Shown here piece after piece: positions 17,155 through 25,245 of a stretch of 50,638 bases of DNA. The translations under genes and the position numbers were made by a program. The notes below the pieces were generated by a model, which ran no database searches, was not told the DNA's origin, and saw only the letters and a program-made list of their open reading frames with translations. Source of the DNA: Campylobacterota bacterium (GTDB taxonomy: Bacteria > Campylobacterota > Campylobacteria > Campylobacterales > QNZT01); contig JAHZKW010000105.1 in NCBI GenBank assembly GCA_022600175.1, positions 1 through 50,638 on the forward strand, in the 5' to 3' direction. Each line of letters begins with the position of its first letter. The stretch's first letter is position 1.

Positions 17155-17778
17155 CTAAGCATCTTCACTTGCATAGGTATCAAGCCATATATCTTTTAAA
17201 CTTCGTCCGTTATAAAGCCAATATCTTGTAGGTTGAATATCATAATCTAATTTTTTGATTAGTCTAGTCGCTTTTGTTAATCCCATTATTTCATCATGAT
17301 ATTTCACTTTTTTTTCACTTACAACCTCTACTTCTATTGATTCATCTTCAACGTAATACAATTTATCACCTATCGATAATCCCATCTCTATATAATTAAT
17401 TGAAGGTCTTTTCGTAACTCTTTTAGCTGAATCTTTTTCAGCCTTACTAACATTTTTGTTTAATTCATCTTCAACATTTGGAGTCATATTTTTAGTACCA
17501 AGTAATTTTAAAATAGCGATAGCTTGCTCTGCTGCGATATCAAAAAATTCACGTTTTGGATTCACTCTGTATGGCTCAAAAGCAATATGCAATGCTTGTT
17601 CAGCTTTATCACAATCTTCTACCTCTACAGCATACTCACACTTAAAAGGTAGTGGCACGCCTGACGCATAGAGTTGAGTCATGCGTAATTCTACATCTCT
17701 TTGTGTTGTTTTGCCAATTTTTACTATACCTGGCATTGCTGGGTTACTTAAAACATATACAATTTGATTTTCTATCAT
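17155..17778 (-). CDS. T5orf172 (GIY-YIG-like) domain protein
   Basis: 207 aa. Residues 5-90 (VYVLSNPAMPGIVKIGKTT, ...LYASGVPLPFKCEYAVEV, AEQALHIAFEPYRVNPKREFFDI) match the T5orf172/MUG113 family, a GIY-YIG nuclease relative. A charged linker leads to a C-terminal domain (IGDKLYYVEDESIEVEVV...TKATRLI...YWLYNGRSLKDIW) that resembles the RAMA/DUF4357 type found with restriction systems. It lies between the tRNA and hsdM on the same strand and may be an island nuclease or regulator. No clear Shine-Dalgarno precedes the ATG. Catalytic competence is uncertain. Confidence 0.75.
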   Translation of the reverse strand: MIENQIVYVLSNPAMPGIVKIGKTTQRDVELRMTQLYASGVPLPFKCEYAVEVEDCDKAEQALHIAFEPYRVNPKREFFDIAAEQAIAILKLLGTKNMTPNVEDELNKNVSKAEKDSAKRVTKRPSINYIEMGLSIGDKLYYVEDESIEVEVVSEKKVKYHDEIMGLTKATRLIKKLDYDIQPTRYWLYNGRSLKDIWLDTYASEDA

Positions 17779-17881
17779 GACAATACACCCTGAGATTAAT
17801 TATAAGTTTAAGTATATCGATTTACTTTTAAAATAAATTATCAATTTAGGGCAAAACTATAGAGGATATCAAAATAGTAAA

Positions 17882-17956
17882 TGGTGACCCGTAGGGGATT
17901 CGAACCCCTGTTGCCGGCGTGAGAGGCCAGAGTCCTAACCACTAGACGAACGGGCC
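17882..17956 (-). tRNA. tRNA-Glu, anticodon CTC
   Basis: A complete cloverleaf on the minus strand. The acceptor GGCCCGT pairs with ACGGGTC (one G-U), the D arm is GTCT...GGAC, the anticodon stem CTGGC/GCCGG has loop CTCTCAC (anticodon CTC), the T arm is CAGGGG TTCGAAT CCCCT, and CCA is encoded. It reads GAG codons. It differs from the usual single Glu-TTC isoacceptor of small genomes, so a second tRNA-Glu is expected elsewhere. Its 3' end points to the R-M island, a common integration arrangement. Confidence 0.95.
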
Positions 17957-18072
17957 ACATTAGAAAATGTGCGTCAGGACATTTGGAGATGAATTATAGT
18001 CCAAAAATGCTTTATTTAACTTAAAAATAGCCTTTGACGATATAGAATAAAGCTATTTGATAAAGGTTGATG

Positions 18073-18708
18073 ATGTATAAGTGTAAAAACTGTGCCGCAC
18101 CCCTAGAGGGTATCGTCTGTACCTACTGTGGTGTACGTAATGAAGTCGATCTCAAACATCGCTATGAAGTACACAAAGAGACTGAACGCGTCTGTCCAAA
18201 TTGTGAAGTTTTTTTAGAAACACTGATCATTGATAAAGAAAAAGAGCTCTATATTGAGCAGTGCAAACACTGTCATGGGATTTTCCTCGACTATGGTGAG
18301 TTAGAAGCATTGATGGAGCGAGAAATCATCAAAAGTGACAAGTATAACTATGAAAAACTTCGTCTCATCCTAGACAACCCTATAGCGCGTGAAAAAGAGG
18401 TCAAATATAAAAAATGCCCCGAATGTAGAAAAGTGATGTCAAGATTAAACTACAAGCAAAAAAGCGGTGTCATCTTGGATCGATGTATCGAGCATGGATA
18501 CTGGTTAGATAGCGGAGAGCTTCGTCAAATGATGGAATGGGCAAAGCTGGCAGGGATAAGAGACTTTGCTCCCTCTTTTGAGAAAGAGATCACTTTTACA
18601 ACACAAGCGATCTCAAAATCTACTGCACCTAAACCTCTAACTTCAAACAAAACCGATCTTATCGATTTTTTGATAGATGGTTTTGTACATTTTCTCTATA
18701 AACGTTAG
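18073..18708 (+). CDS. Zinc-ribbon (zf-TFIIB type) protein
   Basis: About 211 aa with three Cys-pair metal-binding modules. The first is a short ribbon, CKNCAAPLEGIVCTYC. Two zf-TFIIB-like repeats follow: CPNC...CKHCHGIFLDYGELEAL near residues 40-80, and CPEC...CIEHGYWLDSGELRQM near residues 118-155, where HGYWLDSGEL is the family hallmark. The C-terminal third ends in a hydrophobic FLIDGFVHFLYKR. TTG at 18067 and ATG at 18070 are also possible starts; the ATG at 18073 has AAAGG 6 nt upstream. The biological role of these proteins is not known. It converges with gltA with a 2-nt gap. Confidence 0.8.
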   Translation: MYKCKNCAAPLEGIVCTYCGVRNEVDLKHRYEVHKETERVCPNCEVFLETLIIDKEKELYIEQCKHCHGIFLDYGELEALMEREIIKSDKYNYEKLRLILDNPIAREKEVKYKKCPECRKVMSRLNYKQKSGVILDRCIEHGYWLDSGELRQMMEWAKLAGIRDFAPSFEKEITFTTQAISKSTAPKPLTSNKTDLIDFLIDGFVHFLYKR

Positions 18709-18710
18709 TC

Positions 18711-19991
18711 TTATTTACCAAGGTAAAGCTGTCTAGGTCTTGTGATCTTATATGGAGTACGTCTAAACTCCATCAGTTGTGTGATCCACCCAACTGTTCG
18801 ACCAATCACAAAAATAGGGGTAAACATCGGTCGATTAATCTTTAGGGCTGTTAAAATCACTCCCGAGTAAAAGTCAATATTTGGATAGAGATTTCGACTC
18901 ACAAAGTACTCATCTTGCAGGGCTACTTCTTCTATTTTATGCGCAATCTCCATCAGGTGAGAATCCAAATCTAACTCATTTTTAAGTTGATCTTGCAACT
19001 TTTTTAAGGCTTTAGCTCTTGGATCAAAGTTTTTATAGACTCTATGACCAAACCCCATCAGACGAAATGGATCGTTTGGATCTTTTGCTTTAGCGATGTA
19101 CTTATCTACATTTTTCACATCACCAATCATATCTAACTGAGAGATTACGGACTCATTTGCTCCACCATGTGCTCTGCCCCAAAGTGCAGAGATACCAGCA
19201 GAGATAGCCACATAAGGATGTGCACCTGTAGAAGCTACAGTTCTCACTGTAGTAGTCGATGCATTTTGTTCATGATCAGCATGGAGTGTGAAGATAGTAT
19301 CAAGTGCTTTGATCTCAATCTCTTTAATCTCCTCAACACCATTGAGTGTTCTTTTCATCTTTCCACCAGGATAAGCACGGAGCATATAGAGAAAGTTTTC
19401 TGTAAAAGAGCGTTCAATATCAGGATAGATGATAGGAATCCCTAGAGATTTTCGATAAGCAAAGGCAGCCACAGTAGGGATCTTAGCAATAATCCGACTT
19501 GCCATCTCTTGCTTAGCTTCTTCATCATTATTTTTAAGATGTTCATAATAAAAAGAGGAGAGTGCTGAGACACCTGAAGAGAGGATAGACATAGGGTGTG
19601 CATTATCAGGAAAAGAGTCTATAAGTTGTTTGAGGTTTTCATCGATAAAAGATCGATGACGTATCTCATAGTCAAAATCTAAAAGTTCATCAGCAGAAGG
19701 AAGCTTCCCTCGAAGGAGTAAAAAACAAGTCTCAAGGTAGTTATGATTTTCCGCTAACTCTTCTATCGGTATTCCTCGATATCGAAGTTCTCCTTGTTGT
19801 CCATCGATATAGGTAACCTTAGATCTACAACTTGCTGTTGACGTATACCCCTCATCAAAAGTAAACATTCCTGTCTCTTTATAAAACTTTGAGATATCTA
19901 CGACACTTGGCCCCCTCGTTGCATCCAAGATATCAAATTCAAACTTCTCTTCGGTTCTGTTGTTGATCATTGTAACAGTATCTTTACTCAT
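18711..19991 (-). CDS. gltA: Citrate synthase
   Basis: 426 aa, the length of type II (hexameric) bacterial enzymes. It condenses acetyl-CoA and oxaloacetate to citrate in the cytosol. Catalytic motifs are LHADHEQNAST (His near 266), GFGHRVYKNFDPRA (His near 306) and NIDFYSG (Asp near 363). The N-terminal DPGYTSTASCRSKVTYIDG-type domain (EGYTSTASCRSKVTYI) and RYRGIPIEEL are typical. AAGGAG sits 7 nt before the ATG. In Campylobacterota this enzyme can work in either the oxidative or the reductive TCA setting; the sequence alone does not say which. Confidence 0.96.
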   Translation of the reverse strand: MSKDTVTMINNRTEEKFEFDILDATRGPSVVDISKFYKETGMFTFDEGYTSTASCRSKVTYIDGQQGELRYRGIPIEELAENHNYLETCFLLLRGKLPSADELLDFDYEIRHRSFIDENLKQLIDSFPDNAHPMSILSSGVSALSSFYYEHLKNNDEEAKQEMASRIIAKIPTVAAFAYRKSLGIPIIYPDIERSFTENFLYMLRAYPGGKMKRTLNGVEEIKEIEIKALDTIFTLHADHEQNASTTTVRTVASTGAHPYVAISAGISALWGRAHGGANESVISQLDMIGDVKNVDKYIAKAKDPNDPFRLMGFGHRVYKNFDPRAKALKKLQDQLKNELDLDSHLMEIAHKIEEVALQDEYFVSRNLYPNIDFYSGVILTALKINRPMFTPIFVIGRTVGWITQLMEFRRTPYKITRPRQLYLGK

Positions 19992-20055
19992 TTATCTGCT
20001 CCTTCTTTTTGCTAATTTTTACATGATAGTAAAATTCCGTTTAGTCTATATGTAT

Positions 20056-21174
20056 TTAGTTGCGTCTTTTATACTCATCATAGCCAAACTCTCTCACGAT
20101 ATCGACTGTTCCGTCCTCTTTAAGCAAAACAAGATTTGGTAGTTTGATACCATTAAAAGTTGTATTTTTTACGATGGTATAATGTATCTGATCTTCAAAG
20201 ATGATCCTATCTCCTATCTCTAGCGGTTTATCAAAAGCGTAATCTCCCATGATATCTCCAGCTAAACATGTATTTCCCGCCAATCGATAGGTATGTGGCT
20301 TGGCACCTGCTTCTAAGGCACCCCTTACCTCCGCACGATATGGCATGATGATAGTATCAGGCATATGCGCTTCAGCAGAGGTATCAAGTATTGCAATATC
20401 TATCTCATTGTGTACGATATCAAGCACACTCGATACAAGTACTCCCGTCTGCCACCCTACAGCCTCTCCAGGTTCAAGGTAGACCTCTACATCATATCGA
20501 GCTTTAAAATCTTGGATAAGCGTTATCAAATTCTCTACATCATAACCTTTTCGTGTGATATGATGCCCTCCACCAAAGTTGATCCATTTCATCTTAGGTA
20601 TCACAGTTCCAAACTTCGCTTCAAACGCTTGCAATACTAACTCTAGAGCATCAGCATCTTGTTCACAAAGTGCATGAAAATGTAATCCTTCAATTCCCTC
20701 TAACATCTCTTCTCTAAACTCTTTTTGTGTGATCCCTAGTCGACTATACTGTGCACATGGATTGTAAAGATCCGTTGGAGCAGAAGAGACTTCAGGGTTG
20801 ATACGAAGGCCACATGAGACTTTGCCTATCGCTTTTTCTCTGTATTTATTCCACTGACTAAAGGAGTTAAAAACGAGATGATTACTTAGAGAGATAATCT
20901 CATCTATCTCATCATCTTTAAATGCAGGGGCATAGGTATGTACTTCTTTTCCCATCTCTTCATAAGCCAGTTTTGCTTCGTAAAGTCCACTAGCACAACA
21001 CCCTTGCAGATACATTCCCACAAGATCAAAACTTGCACGAAAAGCAAATCCTTTAAGTGCTAATAAAATCTTTGCACCACTTTGTTGCTCTACATAAGCT
21101 AAAAGCTCAAGGTTTTGTCTTAATTTTTTTTCTTCTAAAAGATAGTATGGTGTCTGTAACGTACTAATATCCAT
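20056..21174 (-). CDS. nspC: Carboxynorspermidine/carboxyspermidine decarboxylase
   Basis: 372 aa. A fold-III PLP decarboxylase that converts carboxy(nor)spermidine to (nor)spermidine. Visible motifs are TPYYLLEEKKLRQN at the start, LALKGFAF with the PLP Lys near residue 41, GLHFHALCEQ, INFGGGHHITRKGYD, EPGEAVGWQTG, and CLAGD near 290 for the second active-site Cys. The closing block IHYTIVKNTTFNGIKLP is typical of NspC. The matching dehydrogenase lies about 5 kb away at 26368-27546, so the alternative spermidine pathway is complete here. The start overlaps the fructosamine-kinase-like gene by 11 nt. Confidence 0.93.
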   Translation of the reverse strand: MDISTLQTPYYLLEEKKLRQNLELLAYVEQQSGAKILLALKGFAFRASFDLVGMYLQGCCASGLYEAKLAYEEMGKEVHTYAPAFKDDEIDEIISLSNHLVFNSFSQWNKYREKAIGKVSCGLRINPEVSSAPTDLYNPCAQYSRLGITQKEFREEMLEGIEGLHFHALCEQDADALELVLQAFEAKFGTVIPKMKWINFGGGHHITRKGYDVENLITLIQDFKARYDVEVYLEPGEAVGWQTGVLVSSVLDIVHNEIDIAILDTSAEAHMPDTIIMPYRAEVRGALEAGAKPHTYRLAGNTCLAGDIMGDYAFDKPLEIGDRIIFEDQIHYTIVKNTTFNGIKLPNLVLLKEDGTVDIVREFGYDEYKRRN

Positions 21175-21994
21175 ACTTTTCTACGATCTTCTCAATATAA
21201 GGGATGTAGCTACTACCAAACGCACGTGCATGTACTAAGTAAGGATAGAGGTTATAGATATCCACACGCTCCTCATAAAACCCCTCAGCGATAGGGAAAA
21301 GTTCATTGTACTTTTGAAAAAAACTATCATCAAAGGTACTAAATAACATGATAAAAGCTAACTCTATCTCATGGTGTCCATAATAGATCGCAGGATCTAT
21401 AAAAGAGACCACTTCACCATTTTCTATGAGAACATTACCACTCCAGACATCACCATGAAGCAGTGAAGGAAACTCTGGCTCTATCAAGTACTTATCAAAA
21501 TCCTCACAAAACAGAATAATTCTATCATAGAGTTTTTCAGAGATCTTCCCCTCTATCAAAGTCTTATTGGCAAAGTCTAAGATTCGCTCACGTTTAAAAA
21601 AATCAATCCATGAACTATTTTGTTTATTTGACTGTTCAAATAATCCTACAGTGGTATCTGTAGCGAAACCAAACTTCTCATCTTGTATACGATGTAGTGC
21701 TGCAAGTTTGATCGCAGCATCAAGCTCTGCATCCTCTTTGCCTACACCATTATTAGGTACATACTCAGTGATGAGTATATTTTCTAGTTTTTTAACAACA
21801 TTAGGAATGGGCAGATTGGAGTACTCTCTAAGATACTCTAACATTTGCGCTTCACTTTTTAGTAAAAAGCTCTGTTCACTCACTTTAACTAGATATTTAT
21901 CATCACAATTATAGATATAGGCACTACTATTTTGCGCGATAAGAGTACAACTACGAATGGGGATTCTTAAGATCTTGGCGATATTATCTTTCAT
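21164..21994 (-). CDS. Fructosamine kinase family protein
   Basis: 276 aa with an aminoglycoside-phosphotransferase-like fold. LLHGDVWSGNVLIENGEVVSFIDPAIYYGHHEIELAF (about residues 170-205) contains the HGDxxxxN catalytic loop and the metal-binding D-P-A of fructosamine-3-kinase relatives. LITEYVPN near residue 70 and the N-terminal nucleotide-binding part fit. The family phosphorylates glycated amines for removal of early glycation products; the substrate here is unproven. It is probably co-transcribed with nspC, which starts inside its last codons. Confidence 0.85.
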   Translation of the reverse strand: MKDNIAKILRIPIRSCTLIAQNSSAYIYNCDDKYLVKVSEQSFLLKSEAQMLEYLREYSNLPIPNVVKKLENILITEYVPNNGVGKEDAELDAAIKLAALHRIQDEKFGFATDTTVGLFEQSNKQNSSWIDFFKRERILDFANKTLIEGKISEKLYDRIILFCEDFDKYLIEPEFPSLLHGDVWSGNVLIENGEVVSFIDPAIYYGHHEIELAFIMLFSTFDDSFFQKYNELFPIAEGFYEERVDIYNLYPYLVHARAFGSSYIPYIEKIVEKYGY

Positions 21995-22059
21995 ACTTTT
22001 ATGACTTCTGCAACATTTTTTTACTATTATACATCTTTAAACCTCAAAAAGGAGATACT

Positions 22060-22512
22060 TTGACATCAATACTTTTTGTTTGCCTTGGGAATATCTGCCG
22101 CTCTCCGCTGGCAGAAGGAATAGCCTTAAATCTCAAAGACAAATATGACCTAAATATAGAGATTGACTCTGCTGGTACAGGTCATTGGCATGTGGGAAAT
22201 CCACCATGTGAAAACTCTATAACTGTAGCTAATAATAACCATATCGATATCTCCCATCTTCGTGCTAGATTGATCAAAAAAGAAGATGAAAATAAATTTG
22301 ACTATATAGTTGTTATGGATGAAAATAACTATACGGACCTTATAGCAATGGGCTTTAAAAATGTTTACAAGATAGGAAATTATGGGGGTTTTGAAGGAGC
22401 TGATGTTCCAGACCCTTACTTTTTTGATGGCTTTGAGGGGTTTGATAAAGTATTTGAGATGTTAGATATAAGTGTCAGAGACTTTATGTACAAGGAGAGA
22501 TTAATATCATGA
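22060..22512 (+). CDS. Low-molecular-weight protein-tyrosine phosphatase
   Basis: 150 aa. The phosphate loop VCLGNICRSPLAEG holds the CX5RS nucleophile Cys and Arg near the N-terminus, and the general-acid Asp is in VPDPYFFDG near residue 122. It dephosphorylates phosphotyrosine or small phosphate esters; relatives also act as arsenate reductases, but no arsenic genes are near. The start is TTG at 22060 with AGGAG 5 nt upstream. Its stop overlaps the next start as ATGA. Confidence 0.9.
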   Translation: MTSILFVCLGNICRSPLAEGIALNLKDKYDLNIEIDSAGTGHWHVGNPPCENSITVANNNHIDISHLRARLIKKEDENKFDYIVVMDENNYTDLIAMGFKNVYKIGNYGGFEGADVPDPYFFDGFEGFDKVFEMLDISVRDFMYKERLIS

Positions 22513-23240
22513 GAAGTTGTATACTATTTTTAACCTTGTTTTTCACAGCTTGTTCACACTCTGATAGTAGACTTGTTCACATCCCTGAAGCATCAGGTAT
22601 CTGTTATGCACACAACAGTAACACGCTCTTTGTGGCTAATGACGAAGGTAAAGTTTTTGAGATTACAGCTGAAGGTGAGATCTTGCGTAAAAAGCGACTA
22701 GGAAACTATGATCTTGAAGGCGTGGCCTGTGATAGTGAAAATGGACAACTTCTATTTGCTGTTGAAGAGAGCGACAATATCTTGATTGTCAACCAAAAAA
22801 CACTTGCTGTACAAAAAGAGATCAATATCAAACGTAAGTTTAAAGATATTACTGTGCTTAAAAAAGATAAAAAAAATGGACTTGAAGGTATCACTATTGC
22901 ACCAAATGCCATCTACCTCTCCAACCAATCTAACAAAAAATGGCCAAAATCTGACCCATCAGTTGTCATCAAAATAGATTCACTTAATAAGAAAAAAGTC
23001 GCAATCAAAAAGATCATCGATCATGGATATAAAGATATTGCAGGCTTAGCGTACCATGAAGGCTACCTCTATATGGTTAGCGATACCGAAAACTTACTCA
23101 TCAAATATGACTTGAAAAAAAATAAAACTGTATCAACCAGAAAACTTGCTAAATCTGCACAAGAAGGGATTACCTTTGATAACAAAGGCTACATGTATAT
23201 CGCAGATGATGAAGGGTCAATCATCAAAGAGCGTTTTTAG
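22509..23240 (+). CDS. SdiA-regulated-like beta-propeller lipoprotein
   Basis: 243 aa. The short lipoprotein signal MRSCILFLTLFFTAC has its lipobox Cys at 15. The mature protein has regular propeller-like strands: EASGICYAHNSNTLFVANDEGKVFEI, YDLEGVACDSENGQLLFAVEES, GLEGITIA and QEGITFDNKGYMYIADDEGSIIK. This pattern (DLEG...EGI...IADDEG) fits the SdiA-regulated / esterase-like phytase propellers, probably a periplasmic or outer-membrane binding or sensing protein. It overlaps the phosphatase gene by 4 nt (ATGA) and the convergent SDR gene by 4 nt. Confidence 0.7.
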   Translation: MRSCILFLTLFFTACSHSDSRLVHIPEASGICYAHNSNTLFVANDEGKVFEITAEGEILRKKRLGNYDLEGVACDSENGQLLFAVEESDNILIVNQKTLAVQKEINIKRKFKDITVLKKDKKNGLEGITIAPNAIYLSNQSNKKWPKSDPSVVIKIDSLNKKKVAIKKIIDHGYKDIAGLAYHEGYLYMVSDTENLLIKYDLKKNKTVSTRKLAKSAQEGITFDNKGYMYIADDEGSIIKERF

Positions 23241-24064
23241 TCAGCCATACGAAGCAGTCTATCGAGTAACCGTGTACTAGTCAGTCGCTTGATATACCAA
23301 AAAATCTTTGTAGGGAATGTCACTCTATAACGCGCTTTTGGTCTTTTAGACTCTAAAGCTTTAATCAAAGACTTAAGCACAGCATCAGGACCAAGTGTAA
23401 AAGGGACATCACCTTCACTCTCTAACGCTTTTAACTTCTTCTTATACGCCTGCTGATGTGCACTATGCACAGTGTCAATATTTTGTGAAAATTTAGCCAA
23501 TGCATTTTTGCGAAAATCACTTCTTATAGGACCTGGCTCTATCAAAGATACATAGACATTACTGCCTACTAACTCTTGTCTTAAGGTATCGCTCAAACCT
23601 TCTAAAGCATACTTACTTGCATTATAAGCACCACGATACTGCATAGAGACAAACCCTAAGATCGAACTATTTTGAATAATCCGCCCTTCCCCTTGTTGAC
23701 GCATCACAGGAAGTAGTAAATTGGTAAGCTCTTGTGTACCAAAGATATTGGTTTCAAACTGTGATCGTAAAACATCTCGATGCAAATCCTCTACAGCACC
23801 AGGTTGTCCATAAGCGCCATTGTTAAAAAGTGCATAGAGCTTATTTTCTGATCGCTTTAGTACCTCATCAACTGCACTTTGGATACTTTGGCTATCATCA
23901 AGATCAAGCTTAAATGATTCAAAACCTTCACTGCTCAATCTCTCTACATCTGCCTCTTTTCGGGCAGTGGCAAATACACGATAACCACGATCGCGTAACC
24001 CTAGAGCACAATGATATCCAATACCACTGGAACAACCAGTGATTAAAATCACCCTACTTTTCAT
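23237..24064 (-). CDS. Short-chain dehydrogenase/reductase
   Basis: About 275 aa. Classical SDR with the NAD(P) motif TGCSSGIG near residue 9, NNGAYG near 85, the catalytic Ser in NSSILGFV near 135 and YNASKYALEG with Tyr and Lys near 150. Substrate unknown; the C-terminal extension (FPTKIFWYIKRLTSTRLLDRLLRM) suggests a membrane-associated helix. The frame remains open to 24079, but the ATG at 24064 gives the usual N-terminus. It overlaps the Cys-rich lipoprotein gene, so the two may be translated together. Confidence 0.88.
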   Translation of the reverse strand: MKSRVILITGCSSGIGYHCALGLRDRGYRVFATARKEADVERLSSEGFESFKLDLDDSQSIQSAVDEVLKRSENKLYALFNNGAYGQPGAVEDLHRDVLRSQFETNIFGTQELTNLLLPVMRQQGEGRIIQNSSILGFVSMQYRGAYNASKYALEGLSDTLRQELVGSNVYVSLIEPGPIRSDFRKNALAKFSQNIDTVHSAHQQAYKKKLKALESEGDVPFTLGPDAVLKSLIKALESKRPKARYRVTFPTKIFWYIKRLTSTRLLDRLLRMAD

Positions 24065-24620
24065 CTGGACAATTTGCAATACAGATCTGTTTTTGTTTTA
24101 CACTACCACCACACTCTACAAAACAGCTATCATATGTTTTAAGACAACCACAGTCAATCTGACACATTTGCATCTCAGCTAACTTGATCTCCTCTTCTAA
24201 GATAGGTTTTTTAGGTTTTACAGGTCGAAAATAGGGATATGGTTGCATCCAAAACATACGGTGAGGATGATATAAGCCAATCCCTCTATATCCATATCCA
24301 TAACCATAATAACCTGGTAAGTAGTAAAAATCCCGCTCAAACTCGTACATCTGCATCTCTACAGCATAACGCTCTAAACGTCTTACATACTCCTGCGTTT
24401 TTGTTTCAAAGTTAGCTTTAGCATGTTGTTTTGCTTTCGTTTGACAAATCTGGAAGTTTGCTTTACAGATCTCTTTACAACTTCCATACTGTTTTTGACA
24501 CTCTTTTAAACAAACTTTCCCCGTTTCTGAGGTCGGTAAAACATACTCGTTGACACTTTTATATTTTGCAGAACAGCCTAAGAAAAAAAACATACTCACT
24601 ACAATAAAAACAGCACGCAT
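24054..24620 (-). CDS. Cys-rich lipoprotein with CX3C pairs
   Basis: 188 aa. The lipobox FLGC places Cys at residue 16. The mature protein has two Cys clusters: CLKECQKQYGSCKEIC (C-x3-C-x6-C-x3-C) near residues 37-52, and CQIDCGCLKTYDSCFVEC plus CIANC near the C-terminus. Between them lies a helical, charged stretch and a Gly/Tyr-rich patch (YYLPGYYGYGYGYRGIG). I do not recognise the family. Twin CX3C pairs usually form a disulfide-locked helical hairpin or bind metal; either is possible in the periplasm. It precedes the SDR gene with an 11-nt overlap. Confidence 0.65.
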   Translation of the reverse strand: MRAVFIVVSMFFFLGCSAKYKSVNEYVLPTSETGKVCLKECQKQYGSCKEICKANFQICQTKAKQHAKANFETKTQEYVRRLERYAVEMQMYEFERDFYYLPGYYGYGYGYRGIGLYHPHRMFWMQPYPYFRPVKPKKPILEEEIKLAEMQMCQIDCGCLKTYDSCFVECGGSVKQKQICIANCPDEK

Positions 24621-24724
24621 TAGGAACTCCTTAGTTTATTATCGAGTTTATCATATTTTGGACAATATCACAACTATTAAAGTATTTTCAACTTTGTCGA
24701 TATAAAAATAAAAAAGGTTTAATT

Positions 24725-25243
24725 ATGAAAAAAACTTTTTATATCTTTTGTAGTTTCATTATCCTCATATTTTCTACAGGATGTGGTACTCCCGTAGAAG
24801 AGACAAACAGCTTAACCACATCAGGTTCAACAATTGAAGATAATCTCTATACGTTAAACAGTCCAACGTTTGATCTAGACAAGATAGTTTCCCAAAAAAA
24901 GTGGAGTAATATGGAGATAGACTTAGATCAATTTTACCAAACACCATTTAGCACGGTTAAAAAACCTTATCGTATAGAGATGGAATTTAAAGAGCAAAAA
25001 GTTACTGCTTATGCAGATTGTCAAAAACTCACCGCCTCTTATAAGATAGCAGATAAAACCCTATCTTTTTCCAAACTCTCTTATGCCCCTGCTGTTGATG
25101 TCGCCAGCTGTATAGAGTCTGAAGATGCTGATCAAGCGGTCTATCAGTTTTTTAACCATACCTATGAGACGATAGAAACAAGTGCCAAAGCAGTCACTTT
25201 TCAAGCCAATGAGGTAGAAGCTAAAGTAACACTTACTAGATAG
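24725..25243 (+). CDS. Putative lipoprotein, META/HslJ-like
   Basis: 172 aa with the lipoprotein signal MKKTFYIFCSFIILIFSTGC (Cys20). The mature C-terminal half has YADCQKLTASYKIADKTLSFSKLSYAP followed by CIESEDADQAVYQFF, a pattern like the META/HslJ domain (a Cys pair, then a short helix after a beta-sheet), although the match is loose. After the lipid Cys it reads GTPVEE, the same as in the lipoprotein at 27699, whose mature domain is unrelated. The gene is alone between a divergent and a convergent gene. Confidence 0.6.
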   Translation: MKKTFYIFCSFIILIFSTGCGTPVEETNSLTTSGSTIEDNLYTLNSPTFDLDKIVSQKKWSNMEIDLDQFYQTPFSTVKKPYRIEMEFKEQKVTAYADCQKLTASYKIADKTLSFSKLSYAPAVDVASCIESEDADQAVYQFFNHTYETIETSAKAVTFQANEVEAKVTLTR

Positions 25244-25245
25244 TG

